This document shows, one piece after another, positions 63,019 to 64,000 of a stretch of 64,000 bases of DNA. Within the stretch, counting starts at the first letter, position 1, and every line of letters starts with the position of its first letter. The stretch spans positions 204,770-268,769 of the forward strand of contig NZ_SUGA01000002.1 of the NCBI RefSeq assembly GCF_004963255.1, written 5' to 3'. The position numbers and the translations under genes were made by a program. The notes under the pieces are model-generated. The model was not told where the DNA came from. It worked only from the letters and a program-made list of their open reading frames with translations, and made no database searches. This DNA is from Mesorhizobium sp. Lineage in GTDB: Bacteria; Pseudomonadota; Alphaproteobacteria; Rhizobiales; Rhizobiaceae.

Positions 63019-63954
63019 ATGACAAGTCCGGCCAGTCCGTCAGAAACGCGGGCCTTGATCATCGAGCGTCTCGTCGGCGACAGTGGCGAGGCGGCGCAGG
63101 TGATCGGCGTTGGCCGTGGCATGGCCGAACGGGCGGTCCCGGTGCTGCAAAAGGCGCTTGCAAGCGAGCTCGGCGCGCCGGTGACCGTCGACCTGCAGGC
63201 GGTGGAGGTCGGCCGCGTTCCCGAGGCGCGTTCGCGCGCCGGCGATGCCTTTGCGCTGACCATCGTTTCGTCGCCGACCTCGGCCGACGCCATGACGCTG
63301 GTGATGGATGCGCATGCGGTCGCCGTCATTGTGAGCGCGCTGTTTGGCGGCGATCCCGACCAGCCGGTGGCGCCGATCGAACGCGACCTGTCGCAGATCG
63401 AGGCCGATGTCGCGACCACCGTGTTCCAGGAGGTCGCGACGGCGCTCAACGGATCGGGCCGGCGCTCATTGGATTTGCGTCTGCCGGTGCCTCGCGCAAC
63501 GTCTGGCGGCGAAGCGAGGCGGCGCATCCTGCGCGACGGCGCCGCAGTCCGCATCGTGTTTGGCGTCTCGACGCCTACCGATACCGGCATGATCACGGTC
63601 ATGATCCCACAGCGAATCCTCCTCTCGACGCGTGGCGCAAACGCCAAAGTCGAGGAAGGCGAGAGCAGCGAATTCGACTGGCGTGCCCGTTTCTCGGAAG
63701 AGGTGATGCGCTCGACCGTCCGGCTCGAAGCGACGATGCCGCTCGCCCGGCTGACGCTCGGTCACCTGGCCGCGTTCGAGCCCGGCCAGGTGATAGAATT
63801 CGAGGAGAATGCGCAGCTCAACGCCAAGCTCAGCGCCCGCGACAAGACACTGTTTGTCTGCGAGTTCGGCAAGCTGGGGCAGAACTACACCGTCCGCATC
63901 AGCCATCCGCCTGATGCCGGGCAGGATTTCATCGACGGACTGATGCCGGGCTGA
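63019..63954 (+). CDS. fliM: Flagellar motor switch protein FliM
   Basis: A 311-residue switch protein. The middle domain includes DLSQIEADVATTVFQEVATALN and VFGVSTPTDTGMITVMIPQ; the C-terminal part (LARLTLGHLAAFEPGQVI) is the FliN-like domain. The N-terminus shows no LSQxEIDALL-type CheY-binding motif. It follows motA by 34 bases in the same transcript. Confidence 0.9.
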   Translation: MTSPASPSETRALIIERLVGDSGEAAQVIGVGRGMAERAVPVLQKALASELGAPVTVDLQAVEVGRVPEARSRAGDAFALTIVSSPTSADAMTLVMDAHAVAVIVSALFGGDPDQPVAPIERDLSQIEADVATTVFQEVATALNGSGRRSLDLRLPVPRATSGGEARRRILRDGAAVRIVFGVSTPTDTGMITVMIPQRILLSTRGANAKVEEGESSEFDWRARFSEEVMRSTVRLEATMPLARLTLGHLAAFEPGQVIEFEENAQLNAKLSARDKTLFVCEFGKLGQNYTVRISHPPDAGQDFIDGLMPG

Positions 63955-63984
63955 CGCCAGGCCTGGGATTCATGGAGACGAAGC

Positions 63985-64000
63985 ATGGCAGCGACAAATG
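63985..64000 (+). CDS. Start of a gene cut by the window end, probably fliN
   Basis: An ATG at 63985 with GGAGA about seven bases upstream opens MAATN before the window ends. fliN follows fliM in this cluster type. Only five codons are visible. Confidence 0.4.

Noticed and set aside
62495..63022. A 175-residue frame overlapping the end of motA
   Set aside because: It is an out-of-frame shadow of motA, rich in Arg and Gly; fliM has its own start at 63019.

Overview
The window looks like chromosomal DNA of a Rhizobiales alphaproteobacterium, most likely Mesorhizobium or a close relative. The DNA is GC-rich. It carries the rhizobial form of the flagellar locus: Rem regulator, MotC and MotE, FlaF/FlbT, short flagellins, FliK next to motC, and a DUF1217 protein beside flgF. 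It also has dispersed palindromic repeats of a type common in rhizobia. The genus is inferred from gene content and order; no search was run.

Left part (1-16.8 kb): ordinary chromosomal genes. In order these are tRNA-Gln(TTG), an AraC regulator divergent from a short-chain dehydrogenase, KDPG aldolase, TrhO, a DUF533/TerB membrane protein, a second dehydrogenase, a class I aminotransferase, and a GNAT acetyltransferase. Then come a zinc-type CDF exporter with His-rich tails, a small membrane protein, a DenD-like dehydrogenase, a Ni/Co-type NicO permease with its DUF1007 partner, and an amidase-LysR pair. This part closes with an ornithine/lysine decarboxylase behind a long structured leader, a GNAT gene carrying an in-frame palindromic element, and an SCP2 protein with a LiuR-like operator upstream.

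Middle and right (17-64 kb): flagellar genes, nearly all on the minus strand. Reading from the right they are fliM and motA (plus strand), then DUF1217-flgF-fliI-unknown, then flgB-flgC-fliE-flgG-flgA-flgI-motE-flgH-fliL-fliP, then two flagellins. Next come fliF-fliH-like-motB-motC-fliK-transglycosylase, rem, and flgE-flgK-flgL-flaF-flbT-flgD-fliQ. The last parts are flhA-fliR-FliJ-like and flgJ-FlgN-like-FliL-like. Two blocks interrupt this order. A 7.5-kb group (asparagine synthase, MFS exporter, amine oxidase, ClC channel, monooxygenase) separates fliQ from flhA. A 5.4-kb autotransporter adhesin on the plus strand separates the FliJ-like gene from flgJ.

The main new observation is a shared promoter-like element, GCRCAAG, nine bases, then YTA or similar. 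It stands 27-48 bases before the start codon of flhA, flgE, fliF, flgB, the DUF1217-flgF unit and motA. A more distant copy precedes one flagellin and a degenerate copy precedes flgJ. These are the heads of most flagellar transcription units here, so the element may be the target of a common flagellar activator or sigma factor.
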